Source of the DNA: an uncultured Prevotella sp.
Lineage (GTDB): Bacteria; Bacteroidota; Bacteroidia; Bacteroidales; Bacteroidaceae
Direction of reading: 5' to 3'
DNA: 64,000 nt
Assembly (NCBI GenBank): GCA_900314995.1
Contig: OMXK01000018.1
Location: forward strand, 1 to 64,000
The notes under the pieces are model-generated. The model was given only the letters and a program-made list of their open reading frames with translations, did no database searches and had not been told where the DNA came from. The translations under genes and the position numbers were made by a program. Positions 35,624 to 43,888 of this stretch are shown here, piece by piece. The stretch's first letter is position 1, and each line of letters begins with the position of its first letter.

Positions 35624-36655
35624 TCAGCGCCCGCTGGGTTCTTCGCTGAACAATACTTGGACAATCGTCTGGCCGACAGCCTGCAGGGTGTTGCGGTCGA
35701 TGTGGGCCATGTCGTCATTGACAGTGTGCCACGTAGGACCAAAGCTGCTCTGTTCACAGGCGGGATAATAGGGAATGATGTCGATACAGGGAATCTTGGC
35801 CACTTGATTCACGGGGATATGGTCGTCGGTGATAGTACCGCCAGGCTGGTTTGGGAACATGCTGCCGTAGCCGACGGCATGAGCACAGCGCCATACCCTG
35901 TCAACGATATTGGGTGCATACGTGAGAGACATGCCTTCGCGATAGAACTGGGCGCCCTCGCCACCTACCATATCGAGGAGAATGCCAAAACGGTACTGGC
36001 GGGCGGCTTCCTTCGGCAGATGGGCAGCCCAATGCTGGGATCCCAGAGCCCAGGAGTTACCATTGTCAGGCACATCGCTCCACTGCGGAATGCCCCAGTC
36101 CTCAGCATCGAAACACACAAAGTCGACACCTATATCCAGTTTCTTGGCAGCAGTCGTATCGGGCACCGAGAGCAGACGGGCCACTTCGAGCATGACCGCA
36201 ACGCCACTGGCACCATCGTTGGCTGCAAGTACAGGCTTGCGCCAGTTGGACTCGTCGGGGTCGTTATCGGCCCAGGGGCGGCTGTCCCAATGGGCACAGA
36301 GCAGCAGACGATCCGTAAGTTCAGGACGGTAGCTGGCGGTGATGTTGGTTGCCTTCAAAGGAGTGCCGTCAAAGCCACGGAGGGCGGTGAGCTGGGTGGT
36401 CACCGTAAGACCATAGGCAGCAAACTGCTGCTGGATCCAGCGGCCACAGGCATCGTGGGCGTCGCTGTTCATGACACGGGGTCCGAAGGCACACTGACGC
36501 TCACAGAACTGATAGGCGCTATCAGCGCTGAACACAGGACCGACGGGGGTCATCGCGACGGTATCATCGCTGACGGAGGCCTGTCGGCGCAGGCCACAAC
36601 TGGTCAGGAATAAGGTCGCCATGATGCAAAGGAGAATATACGGTTTATTCATCAT
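35624..36655 (-). CDS. M28-family glutaminyl-peptide cyclotransferase lipoprotein
   Basis: A 343-residue lipoprotein (FLTSCGLRR, Cys20) with the M28 zinc fold. Landmarks are CAHWDSRPWADND, NDGASGVAVMLE, CFDAEDWGI and the C-terminal FGPTWHTVNDDMAHID. This matches the animal-type (type II) glutaminyl cyclases of Porphyromonas and Prevotella, which convert N-terminal Gln of exported proteins to pyroglutamate. Other M28 aminopeptidases have a second zinc site; the single-zinc QC pattern fits better here. It is last in the lrp operon and overlaps the C26-M19 fusion by 4 bp. Confidence 0.85.
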   Translation of the reverse strand: MMNKPYILLCIMATLFLTSCGLRRQASVSDDTVAMTPVGPVFSADSAYQFCERQCAFGPRVMNSDAHDACGRWIQQQFAAYGLTVTTQLTALRGFDGTPLKATNITASYRPELTDRLLLCAHWDSRPWADNDPDESNWRKPVLAANDGASGVAVMLEVARLLSVPDTTAAKKLDIGVDFVCFDAEDWGIPQWSDVPDNGNSWALGSQHWAAHLPKEAARQYRFGILLDMVGGEGAQFYREGMSLTYAPNIVDRVWRCAHAVGYGSMFPNQPGGTITDDHIPVNQVAKIPCIDIIPYYPACEQSSFGPTWHTVNDDMAHIDRNTLQAVGQTIVQVLFSEEPSGR

Positions 36656-38442
36656 TTCACTATTTCTTGCTGAGCCAGCTTCATGACGCGGAGGAAGTTG
36701 CCGCCCCAGATCTTCTGGATGTCGGCCGCACTATAGCGGCGCGCCAGGAGCTGTCGGGTAAAGTTGATAAGTTCGGAGGAATCTGCCAAGCCAGGAACAC
36801 CGCCGTCGCCATCGAAATCGGTGCCGAGTCCCACATGGTCGATGCCCATCACCTGGATGGCATGGTCGAGGTGAGCCAGGACATCGTGGATGGTAGCAGC
36901 ACCATCGGTACGGAGGAAGCCGTTGTAGATGGTTATCTGGGCGACACCACCCTTGGCGGCAAGGGCGCGCATCTGATCGTCGGTCAAGTTACGAGGATGA
37001 TCACAGAGGGCACGGGCCGAAGAGTGGCTGCACACGATGGGCACACGACTGATATCGAGGGCGTCGTAGAAGCTCTTCTCGCTGGCATGGCTGAGGTCGA
37101 CGAGAATACCCAGACGGTTCATCTCGCGGATGGCATCGGCTCCGAAGGGGCTCACACCACCATGGGTGGACGAGCCGCGGGCAGAGTCGCAAAGGTCGTT
37201 GTCGCCATTGTGACAAAGGGTGATATAGACCACGCCACGTTGGGCGAAATGGGCGATATTAGCCAAGTCGCCCTCGAGGGCAAGACCATTCTCAATGCCG
37301 AGCATGATGCTCTTCAGGCCCTGATGCTTGTGGCGCCAGAGGTCGTCGGGGGTAGCAGCGAGAGCGATATAGGAGGCATTCTCGGCCACGATGGCCTGGA
37401 TCTTGTCGAAGATCAGGTCGGCGTACGCCTTGGGACCAGCCACGGGGAACGGCACACATTCGCCAAAGGTCTTGCCGTCCTTGGGCTGTGGCAGGTAAGC
37501 CACCATAATGGTCGCATCCTGACGGCCTTCGGTCATCTTATGAAGATCGACGAGAATCTTCGGGTCGCGATGGTCGAAACGGATACCTTCAGAGAAGAAC
37601 ATAGGGGTATCGCAGTGGGTATCGAGCGTCAGTGTACGGTCGTGCAGACGCTGAGCCTCACGGAAGGAGCGGGCTTCGCCCACCAGCCACCGGAAGAGGG
37701 GCAGACCATCGGCGAGGCACTCGGGATGCCACTGTACACCAAGGATGGATTTGTGCTCAGCACTCTCTATCGCCTCAATGATGCCGTCGACAGCTCGAGC
37801 CACCACACGGAACTTAGGACCGGCATCGGATACTGCCTGGTGGTGGAAGGAGTTGACGAAGAGCTTCCCACCGGTCCCTTCAAAAGATGATGGGAGTGAT
37901 GACTCTTGGTAGAGGCGATACAAAGTCGAGTCTTGCTCGATGGTGACGGTATGGGTAGGTGTGGTACGGTCGGCACTCTGAGAGTGCTTCACTTCCTGGA
38001 TGTCGCCGATATCCTGAGCCACATGGCCACCAAGAGCCACGGCAAGCGTCTGGATGCCGCGACAAATACCGAGGATAGGCAACTGGCGGTTATAGGCCAA
38101 CTGGGTGATAAGCAACTCGGGGAGGTCGCGCTCGCCGCAGACATCACCAAGCTTGGGCGAAGGCTGCTCACCTACCCAAAGGGGATTGTGGTCGCCACCA
38201 CCACTGAGGATGAGACCATCGAGACGGCAGAGGGTATTGAGAATCACGCCAGGATCGCTGACGGGCGGGATTATCACAGGCACGCCCCCGGCGGCTACAA
38301 CTGACTTATAATAGCCTTCAGCTAGCTTGCACGCTTGTTCGGTATAATTGCCCGTGATACCGATGACAGGCTGACAAGGGGCCTCGGGGTAACGGGCGTA
38401 GATGGCATCGAGGCAGCCCTGCAGATCAAATGAATGCTCCAT
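36652..38442 (-). CDS. Fusion of class I glutamine amidotransferase-like hydrolase (C26) and membrane-dipeptidase fold (M19)
   Basis: 596 residues in two enzymes. Residues 1-260 are a PuuD-like gamma-glutamyl hydrolase with nucleophile Cys in ILGICRGIQ and GVQWHPE for the His-Glu. Residues 270-596 are an M19 renal-dipeptidase TIM barrel with the zinc set THCDTP, LGIENG, DLSHASE, CSHSSARAL and GLGTDFDG. All catalytic residues appear intact. No signal peptide is visible, so it probably acts on imported gamma-glutamyl or other dipeptides in the cytoplasm. It lies between the Lrp regulator (5 bp) and the glutaminyl cyclase (4-bp overlap). Confidence 0.9.
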   Translation of the reverse strand: MEHSFDLQGCLDAIYARYPEAPCQPVIGITGNYTEQACKLAEGYYKSVVAAGGVPVIIPPVSDPGVILNTLCRLDGLILSGGGDHNPLWVGEQPSPKLGDVCGERDLPELLITQLAYNRQLPILGICRGIQTLAVALGGHVAQDIGDIQEVKHSQSADRTTPTHTVTIEQDSTLYRLYQESSLPSSFEGTGGKLFVNSFHHQAVSDAGPKFRVVARAVDGIIEAIESAEHKSILGVQWHPECLADGLPLFRWLVGEARSFREAQRLHDRTLTLDTHCDTPMFFSEGIRFDHRDPKILVDLHKMTEGRQDATIMVAYLPQPKDGKTFGECVPFPVAGPKAYADLIFDKIQAIVAENASYIALAATPDDLWRHKHQGLKSIMLGIENGLALEGDLANIAHFAQRGVVYITLCHNGDNDLCDSARGSSTHGGVSPFGADAIREMNRLGILVDLSHASEKSFYDALDISRVPIVCSHSSARALCDHPRNLTDDQMRALAAKGGVAQITIYNGFLRTDGAATIHDVLAHLDHAIQVMGIDHVGLGTDFDGDGGVPGLADSSELINFTRQLLARRYSAADIQKIWGGNFLRVMKLAQQEIVK

Positions 38443-38447
38443 CGCAC

Positions 38448-38918
38448 TTATGCTTCTTCGTCGACGGATATGGGGATCTCACGCTTCAGACTCTGCTCCA
38501 GAGAAATAAGCGTTTCGGTGGCAACGACACCGGGAATGCTCTGCAGACGGCCGTTGAGGAGATCCATCAACTGTTCGTTGTCGCGGGCATAGAGTTTCAC
38601 CAGCATGGTATAAGGGCCCGTGGTGAAATGGCACTCGACCACTTCGGGTATATGCTTCAAGCGCTCGACGACATCCTTGTACATCGAACCTTTCTCGAGG
38701 TTGATGCCTACATAGGTACAGGTACTGTAGCCGAGACTCTTGGGGTTGACATCGAAGCCGCTGCCAGTGATGACATCGGCATCAATGAGATGCTGCACAC
38801 GCTGATGGATGGCAGCACGAGAGACATTACACTCGGCAGCCACATCCTTAAACGGGATTCTTGCATTCTTTGACAAAATGCTCAAAATCTTCTTGTCCAA
38901 AAGATCAATTTTCTCCAT
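38448..38918 (-). CDS. Lrp/AsnC family transcriptional regulator
   Basis: 156 residues: an N-terminal winged HTH (LLDKKILSILSKNARIPFKDVAAECNVSRAAIHQRVQHL) and a C-terminal RAM/AsnC ligand domain (YTMLVKLYARDNEQLMDLL). Lrp proteins form octamers that sense amino acids. As the first gene of the operon with the dipeptidase fusion and glutaminyl cyclase, it probably adjusts peptide use to amino acid supply and controls itself. Confidence 0.92.
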   Translation of the reverse strand: MEKIDLLDKKILSILSKNARIPFKDVAAECNVSRAAIHQRVQHLIDADVITGSGFDVNPKSLGYSTCTYVGINLEKGSMYKDVVERLKHIPEVVECHFTTGPYTMLVKLYARDNEQLMDLLNGRLQSIPGVVATETLISLEQSLKREIPISVDEEA

Positions 38919-38947
38919 TGCTTGTTTTATTGGTTACATTTTGTCAG

Positions 38948-38955
38948 CAAAAGTA
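38948..38955 (-). promoter_or_regulatory. -7 box for the lrp operon
   Basis: TACTTTTG on the minus strand, 29 bp before the lrp ATG. Confidence 0.55.
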
Positions 38956-38991
38956 AGGCTTTTTATTGAATAATGCAACTTTTTCAATGAA

Positions 38992-39027
38992 AAAATAAAA
39001 AAAGTGTGCCACTTTTGTGACACACTT
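38992..39027 (-). terminator. Intrinsic terminator of the FKBP operon
   Basis: On the minus strand, arms AAGTGTGTCAC and GTGGCACACTT pair over 11 positions with one G-U, around an AAAA loop, followed by a T run. In the opposite strand the G-U becomes a C-A mismatch, so it works best for the leftward FKBP genes. Confidence 0.85.
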
Positions 39028-39053
39028 CCGATTATAATGGATTTCAGCAGACC

Positions 39054-39959
39054 TTATTTCTTCACAATGCCTACCAATTCGACATCGAAGACCAGCGTGC
39101 TGTAAGGCTTGATCTGTCCTGTCTCACGCTTGCCGTAAGCGAGCTCAGAGGGGATATAGAGCTGCCACTTGCTGCCTACGGGCATCATCGTGAGGGCTTC
39201 GGTCCAACCCTTGATAACCTGAGTGGGCATGAACTCGGCAGGCTTGTCGCCATGACGGGCAGAGGCATCGAACACGGTACCGTCGATGAGACGACCCTCA
39301 TAGTTCACCTGCACCTTGTCGCTGACGGTTGGCACCTCACCCTTACCGGCAACGAGTACCTTGTACTGCAGACCGCTGGGGAGGGTGATGACGCTGTCTT
39401 TCTTGGCATTCTCAGCCAGGAAAGCGATACCGGCATCACGGTTGGGACCGTAGAGTTTCTCTTCTTTTGCAGCCTTGTCGGCTTTCTCGCGCTCAGCAAA
39501 GTAAGTCTCGGCAGCAGCCATCGTGAACAGGGTGGTATCCTGAAGGAGGGCATCCTCAAAACCACGATAGAGCAGCGGAGCCACGATAGAATCAGGAGAG
39601 TCGGCAAATTCATTCGTAATGCCAGGGAGCATACGCTCATTGAGCTGGCGGGCGATATCCATGCCGACGACATAGGTCTTCTGACGGGGATCTCCGCTGG
39701 CGCTAATCATATCCTTGAAACCGCGGATGAAGTCGGCCATATATGCGGTATCCACCTTCTGCTGAAGCAAATAGCTGACAAGACCCTTTGTAAACGTCAT
39801 ACCAGCCGTGTAACTCACAGAGTCGGAGGCATTCAGAAGCTGCACAGCCTCAGCAACAGGGGCTGCCGGCTCCTCGACCTTCTTTTTCTTCTTGGCCTCT
39901 AAAGGGCAAAAAGAAGCACTCGCCACAAGGACGAGTGCAAGGATGATGATCTTTTTCAT
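39054..39959 (-). CDS. FKBP-type peptidyl-prolyl isomerase, exported
   Basis: 301 residues: a cleavable signal (MKKIIILALVLVASASFC), a Lys-rich linker, an FklB/FkpA-type helical dimerisation domain and a C-terminal FKBP domain (about residues 205-301; VNYEGRLIDGTVFDAS, VIKGWTEALTMMPVGSKW, YIPSELAYG). Core residues are conserved, so it should be an active periplasmic isomerase and chaperone. It is the third of three adjacent paralogues and overlaps the second by 1 bp. Confidence 0.92.
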   Translation of the reverse strand: MKKIIILALVLVASASFCPLEAKKKKKVEEPAAPVAEAVQLLNASDSVSYTAGMTFTKGLVSYLLQQKVDTAYMADFIRGFKDMISASGDPRQKTYVVGMDIARQLNERMLPGITNEFADSPDSIVAPLLYRGFEDALLQDTTLFTMAAAETYFAEREKADKAAKEEKLYGPNRDAGIAFLAENAKKDSVITLPSGLQYKVLVAGKGEVPTVSDKVQVNYEGRLIDGTVFDASARHGDKPAEFMPTQVIKGWTEALTMMPVGSKWQLYIPSELAYGKRETGQIKPYSTLVFDVELVGIVKK

Positions 39960-40840
39960 TACTTACGCTTAGCGTTAGACTCGATCAGTTCAATCTTGAA
40001 GATGAGGGTAGAGAATGGGTCGATACCGCGCTGCTGACGCTCAGCATAGGCCTGCTCCTGAGGAATGTAAACCTCCCAGATAGAACCCTCGGGCATGTGG
40101 CAGAGAGCCTCAGTCCAACCCTTGATGACCTGGTTAGCACGGAATGTGGCAGGCTCGCCACGCTTGTAAGAGCTATCGAAGATGGTATCGTTGATCAGAC
40201 GGCCCTCGTAGTGAACCTTCACCAGTGATGTATCAGAGGGAATGGCACCTGTACCTTCCTTCAGCACCTTGTACTGCACACCGTTGGCGAGCATCTTCAC
40301 GCCTTCCTTCTTGGCATTATCAGCCAGGAACTTCTCACCAGCCTTCTTGTTCTCACCGAATGTCTTCTCAAGCTGGGCGGCCTTGATCTGCTGCATCTTC
40401 GTCTGAGCCATCTGCTGAGCCTCCTCAACGGTCATCAGTCCCTTCTTGCCAGTGGTTCCGCTGATGAAACCTGACATGAAGTTCTTCAGAGAGATGGTCT
40501 TCGTAGAATCGTCGCCAAACACCTCGTTGTTGATACCAGTGATCATGCGGGTGCTGATCTGCTGGCCAATCTGAATACCGGCAAAGTAAGCAGTCTTCTT
40601 CTTATTGTCGCCTGCGTTCACACCCTCGTTGAGACCTTTGATGAACTCACTCATATAAGCGGTGTCGACACCCAGACTGTTAACGAGATATTCCTTCAGA
40701 CCCTGAGTCTGAGCCATACCGATGGCATAGCTCATCGAGTCGATGTCGGTACGAAGGTTAGCCTTCGGTGCACCATTGCCACAAGAGGTGGCCATGATAG
40801 CGATAACTGCTGCAATGGCAGCAAAAGTAATTTTCTTCAT
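39959..40840 (-). CDS. FKBP-type peptidyl-prolyl isomerase, lipoprotein
   Basis: 293 residues with a lipoprotein signal (IAIMATSCGNG, Cys20), an N-terminal helical domain similar to the other two copies and a C-terminal FKBP domain (VHYEGRLINDTIFDSSYKRGE, VIKGWTEALCHMPEGSIW, YIPQEQAYAERQQ). The usual AYG turn after the YIP strand is altered to AYAERQQ, which may change substrate binding. It is probably tethered to a membrane on the periplasmic side. Confidence 0.9.
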   Translation of the reverse strand: MKKITFAAIAAVIAIMATSCGNGAPKANLRTDIDSMSYAIGMAQTQGLKEYLVNSLGVDTAYMSEFIKGLNEGVNAGDNKKKTAYFAGIQIGQQISTRMITGINNEVFGDDSTKTISLKNFMSGFISGTTGKKGLMTVEEAQQMAQTKMQQIKAAQLEKTFGENKKAGEKFLADNAKKEGVKMLANGVQYKVLKEGTGAIPSDTSLVKVHYEGRLINDTIFDSSYKRGEPATFRANQVIKGWTEALCHMPEGSIWEVYIPQEQAYAERQQRGIDPFSTLIFKIELIESNAKRK

Positions 40841-40867
40841 TTCTATTATTATTAAATTGTTTGATCT

Positions 40868-41473
40868 TTAAACTACCTGAATAAGCTCGACGTCGAAAAT
40901 CAGAGCGGCATACGGAGGAATTGAAGCACCTGCACCACCTGCACCGTAACCCAGACGATAAGGGATGAAGAAGCGGTACTTGGCACCCTCCTGCATGAGC
41001 TGCAGACCCTCAGTCCAGCCTGCAATCACCTGCTGCAGAGGGAATGTAGCGGGCTCACCGCGCTTGTAAGAACTGTCGAACACCGTACCGTCGATGAGTG
41101 TACCCTCATAGTGACACATCACCGTATCCTTGGCTGAAGGCTTCTTGCCGTTGCCCTCCTTGAGTACTTGATACTGCAGACCACTGGGAAGGGTGATCAC
41201 ACCCTCGTTCTTGGCGTTCTCAGCGAGATACTTCTCACCAGCCTCCTTATGCACCTTACCTTGCTCGGCGCGCTCTTCCTTTAGTTTCTGCTCCTGCTTG
41301 GCAAAATAATCCTGTACGATTGTCTGGGCATCGCGATGCGACACCTTCAACTCACTGCCGGCCAGCACATCCTTGATGGCCTGTGCGAAATCATCGGCAT
41401 TAATCTCATGGGCTCCCATCTGGGCCAATTGCTGACCTATTCCCAAACCTAATGCGTAGCTTAATTTATCCAT
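40868..41473 (-). CDS. FKBP-type peptidyl-prolyl isomerase, cytoplasmic
   Basis: 201 residues without any signal sequence (MDKLSYALGLGIGQQLAQMG), otherwise the same FklB-type layout: helical dimerisation domain to about residue 95, then a canonical FKBP domain (CHYEGTLIDGTVFDSSYKRGE, VIAGWTEGLQLMQEGAKY, YRLGYGAGGAGASIPP). It is the first gene of the trio and probably serves the cytoplasm. A 27-bp gap separates it from the lipoprotein copy. Confidence 0.92.
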   Translation of the reverse strand: MDKLSYALGLGIGQQLAQMGAHEINADDFAQAIKDVLAGSELKVSHRDAQTIVQDYFAKQEQKLKEERAEQGKVHKEAGEKYLAENAKNEGVITLPSGLQYQVLKEGNGKKPSAKDTVMCHYEGTLIDGTVFDSSYKRGEPATFPLQQVIAGWTEGLQLMQEGAKYRFFIPYRLGYGAGGAGASIPPYAALIFDVELIQVV

Positions 41474-41514
41474 TCTTTCTATATATTAATAATGTGTATT
41501 CTCGAAAACGGGTG

Positions 41515-41522
41515 CAAAGTTA
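41515..41522 (-). promoter_or_regulatory. -7 box for the FKBP operon
   Basis: TAACTTTG on the minus strand, 41 bp before the ATG at 41473. Confidence 0.55.
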
Positions 41523-41618
41523 TATAAAATATAGTACACATAGCTACTGAGCGACATAGTTTTTTATTTTTTTAATACATTTTTTCAGCTATAGTGTTTA
41601 AGTTTTCAAAAAAAACAC

Positions 41619-41626
41619 TACCTTTG
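41619..41626 (+). promoter_or_regulatory. -7 box for the sirtuin gene
   Basis: TACCTTTG, 40 bp before the ATG at 41667. Confidence 0.6.
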
Positions 41627-41666
41627 CAGCGAATATTTACAATTTTTAATATAAACGAATTGAACG

Positions 41667-42362
41667 ATGAAGAAGATTGTTGTACTGACTGGTGCCGGCA
41701 TGTCGGTGGAGAGTGGTCTGAAGACTTTCCGCGATGCCGACGGACTCTGGGAGAACTATCCCGTGGCAAAGGTAGCCACCCATGAAGGTTGGGAGGCAGA
41801 CCCCACACTCGTGACAAACTTCTACAACATGCTTCGCAAGAAATGCTGGGGCGTGCAGCCTAACGAAGGACACAAACTCGTGGCTAAACTTGAGGAGAAG
41901 TACGACGTGACGGTAGTTACCCAGAATGTGGACAACCTGCACGAGATGGCAGGTTCGAAGAAAGTGATTCACCTGCACGGTGAACTGATGAAGGTATGCT
42001 CAAGCCGCGATGTCGATGATCCCCGATACCAGATTCAGCTGACACCCGAGAACTGCGAGGTAGAGCCAGGCACGAAGGCTGGCGACGGTTCGCTGTTGCG
42101 CCCATTCATCGTGTTCTTCGGCGAGGCTGTGCCCAACATCAGCATTGCTGCCGAGGAGGTATCGCAGGCAGACATTCTGATTATTATCGGCACTTCGCTA
42201 GTAGTCTATCCCGCCGCTGGTCTGATGCACTATGCAAAGCCCGATGCGCCCATCTATCTGATAGACCCGAACCCCATCAATGCAGGCAGTCGCGTCACCC
42301 AGATTCAGAAAGGAGCCTCCGAAGGCATGAAGGAGTTGATAAAGATCCTGGAGAAAGAATAA
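41667..42362 (+). CDS. NAD-dependent protein deacylase (sirtuin, CobB-like)
   Basis: 231 residues with the Rossmann NAD site GAGMSVESGLKTFRD, TQNVDNLHE, the catalytic His in VIHLHGEL, GTSLVVYPA and DPNPI. It would remove acyl groups from protein lysines using NAD. The small zinc module is unusual: between HGEL and LLRPFIVFFGE there are only two cysteines instead of the two CxxC pairs, so the structural zinc is probably absent. It is a single-gene unit divergent from the FKBP genes. Confidence 0.9.
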   Translation: MKKIVVLTGAGMSVESGLKTFRDADGLWENYPVAKVATHEGWEADPTLVTNFYNMLRKKCWGVQPNEGHKLVAKLEEKYDVTVVTQNVDNLHEMAGSKKVIHLHGELMKVCSSRDVDDPRYQIQLTPENCEVEPGTKAGDGSLLRPFIVFFGEAVPNISIAAEEVSQADILIIIGTSLVVYPAAGLMHYAKPDAPIYLIDPNPINAGSRVTQIQKGASEGMKELIKILEKE

Positions 42363-42376
42363 CAGGCCAATAGTTA

Positions 42377-42492
42377 GGCACGAATTACACGGTGCTTTTC
42401 GAGCATCACGGCTAAATAATTAAAAACCGTGTACGCTCGGCTTTGCCGCTTGGCTAGTCCAAGAATCCGTGAAATCCGTGCCAAACTTTTTT
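42377..42492. repeat. Intergenic inverted repeat with 16-base arms
   Basis: Arms GGCACGAATTACACGG (42377-42392) and CCGTGAAATCCGTGCC (42477-42492) are complementary at 14 of 16 positions. Between them are smaller hairpin-like pieces such as CACGG...CCGTG. It lies between the ends of two convergent genes (sirtuin and ispG). The CGTGAAATCCGTG wording is common between Bacteroidetes genes; it may be a REP-like unit also serving as terminator. Confidence 0.5.
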
Positions 42493-42516
42493 AGCCGCGT
42501 AATCTTCGGCAAACTT

Positions 42517-43887
42517 TTACCGATCCTTACGAATCAGTTCGAGAAGTTTCTCGACGGCTTCTTCCTCGGGAATGCTCTTCTCGACACAGGTCTTACCCTT
42601 GTAGAGTGAGATCTTACCACGACCAGCCCCCACATAGCCATAATCGGCATCGGCCATCTCGCCCGGGCCGTTCACGATACAACCCATGATGCCAATCTTC
42701 AGACCTACGAGATCCTTCGTGGCGGCCTTGATTTTAGCAATGGTTTCTTGAAGATTATAGAGTGTTCGGCCACAACCTGGACAGGAAATATACTCCGTCT
42801 TCGTGAACTTAATGCGCGCTGCCTGAAGGATGGCATCAGCAAGAGTCTCCCCCTCCTCATCCGAAAGGAGAGGAGAATGAATCACCAGTTTCGTGGCTTT
42901 GCGATCAATGAGCAGAGCACCAACCGCCATGGCTGCCTTCAACTGAAGGATCTCCCAGTCTGTATCGTCGAGCGTAATGGTGATGGTATCGTCCTTGATA
43001 CCAGCCTCAGCCTGTTCACGCAGGGCAGCACAGGCAGGAATCATATCAACGAGCTTACGGGCCACGGGAATCTCGCACTCAGGTTCCTCGGAGAGAGACA
43101 CGCGGATGGTGTCGCCGATGCCCTCGGTGAGCAAGGCGCCAATGCCGACGGCACTCTTGATGCGGCCGTCCTCGCCCTCGCCTGCCTCTGTGACACCGAG
43201 GTGAAGCGGATAGTGCATATCCTCCTGATCCATCGTCTTGACAAGCAAACGTACGGTGGTAACCATCACCACAGTATTCGAAGCCTTGATGGAGATGACC
43301 ACATCGTTGAACTGCTCACGCTTAAAGATACGCAGGAACTCCATGCAGCTTTCGACGATACCCTCGGGGGTGTCACCATAACGCGACATGATGCGGTCAG
43401 ATAGTGAACCGTGGTTCACACCGATACGAACGGCCGTATGATGCTCCTTGCAGATATTTAGGAAAGGCACAAGCTGGCGCTCGATCTTCTTCAGTTCTTC
43501 AGCATACTCCTCATCGGTATATTCAAGATGCTTGAACGTTCTGCCCGGATCAACATAGTTGCCCGGATTGATGCGAACCTTCTCACAATACAGTGCAGCC
43601 ACATCAGCCGTATGAGCCGTAAAATGAACATCGGCCACCAGCGGCGTATTGTAGCCGTCGGCCTTCAGCTGGGCAGAGATATTCTTCATGTTCTCCGCCT
43701 CACGGGTACCCTGGGTAGTGAAACGCACCAGTTCGCCACCTGCATCGATGATGCGCTTGGCCTGTGCCACACAGCCCTCGGTATTATTCGTATCCACCGT
43801 ACCCATCGACTGGATGCGGATGGGGTTAGAGCCTCCGATGCCGATACCACCGACACGAGCCTCTGTGGAGAATCTTCTCTGATACAT
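42517..43887 (-). CDS. ispG: 4-hydroxy-3-methylbut-2-enyl diphosphate synthase IspG, intermediate length
   Basis: Penultimate MEP pathway enzyme, converting MEcPP to HMBPP with a 4Fe-4S cluster. The 456-residue protein has the TIM barrel (IRIQSMGTVDTNN to SLSEEPECEIPVA) and the C-terminal cluster domain with CPGCGRT and GCIVNGPGE. Start 43887 (MYQRRFSTEA) is chosen because the longer frame runs through purE. The length is odd: type I enzymes have about 370 residues and Bacteroidetes type II about 600 with an extra A* domain. Here only about 90 extra residues lie between the two domains. Confidence 0.94.
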   Translation of the reverse strand: MYQRRFSTEARVGGIGIGGSNPIRIQSMGTVDTNNTEGCVAQAKRIIDAGGELVRFTTQGTREAENMKNISAQLKADGYNTPLVADVHFTAHTADVAALYCEKVRINPGNYVDPGRTFKHLEYTDEEYAEELKKIERQLVPFLNICKEHHTAVRIGVNHGSLSDRIMSRYGDTPEGIVESCMEFLRIFKREQFNDVVISIKASNTVVMVTTVRLLVKTMDQEDMHYPLHLGVTEAGEGEDGRIKSAVGIGALLTEGIGDTIRVSLSEEPECEIPVARKLVDMIPACAALREQAEAGIKDDTITITLDDTDWEILQLKAAMAVGALLIDRKATKLVIHSPLLSDEEGETLADAILQAARIKFTKTEYISCPGCGRTLYNLQETIAKIKAATKDLVGLKIGIMGCIVNGPGEMADADYGYVGAGRGKISLYKGKTCVEKSIPEEEAVEKLLELIRKDR

Positions 43888-43888
43888 C

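Noticed and set aside
36667-37890. 407-residue plus-strand ORF
   Set aside because: Antisense shadow of the C26-M19 fusion gene, whose catalytic motifs are clear on the minus strand.
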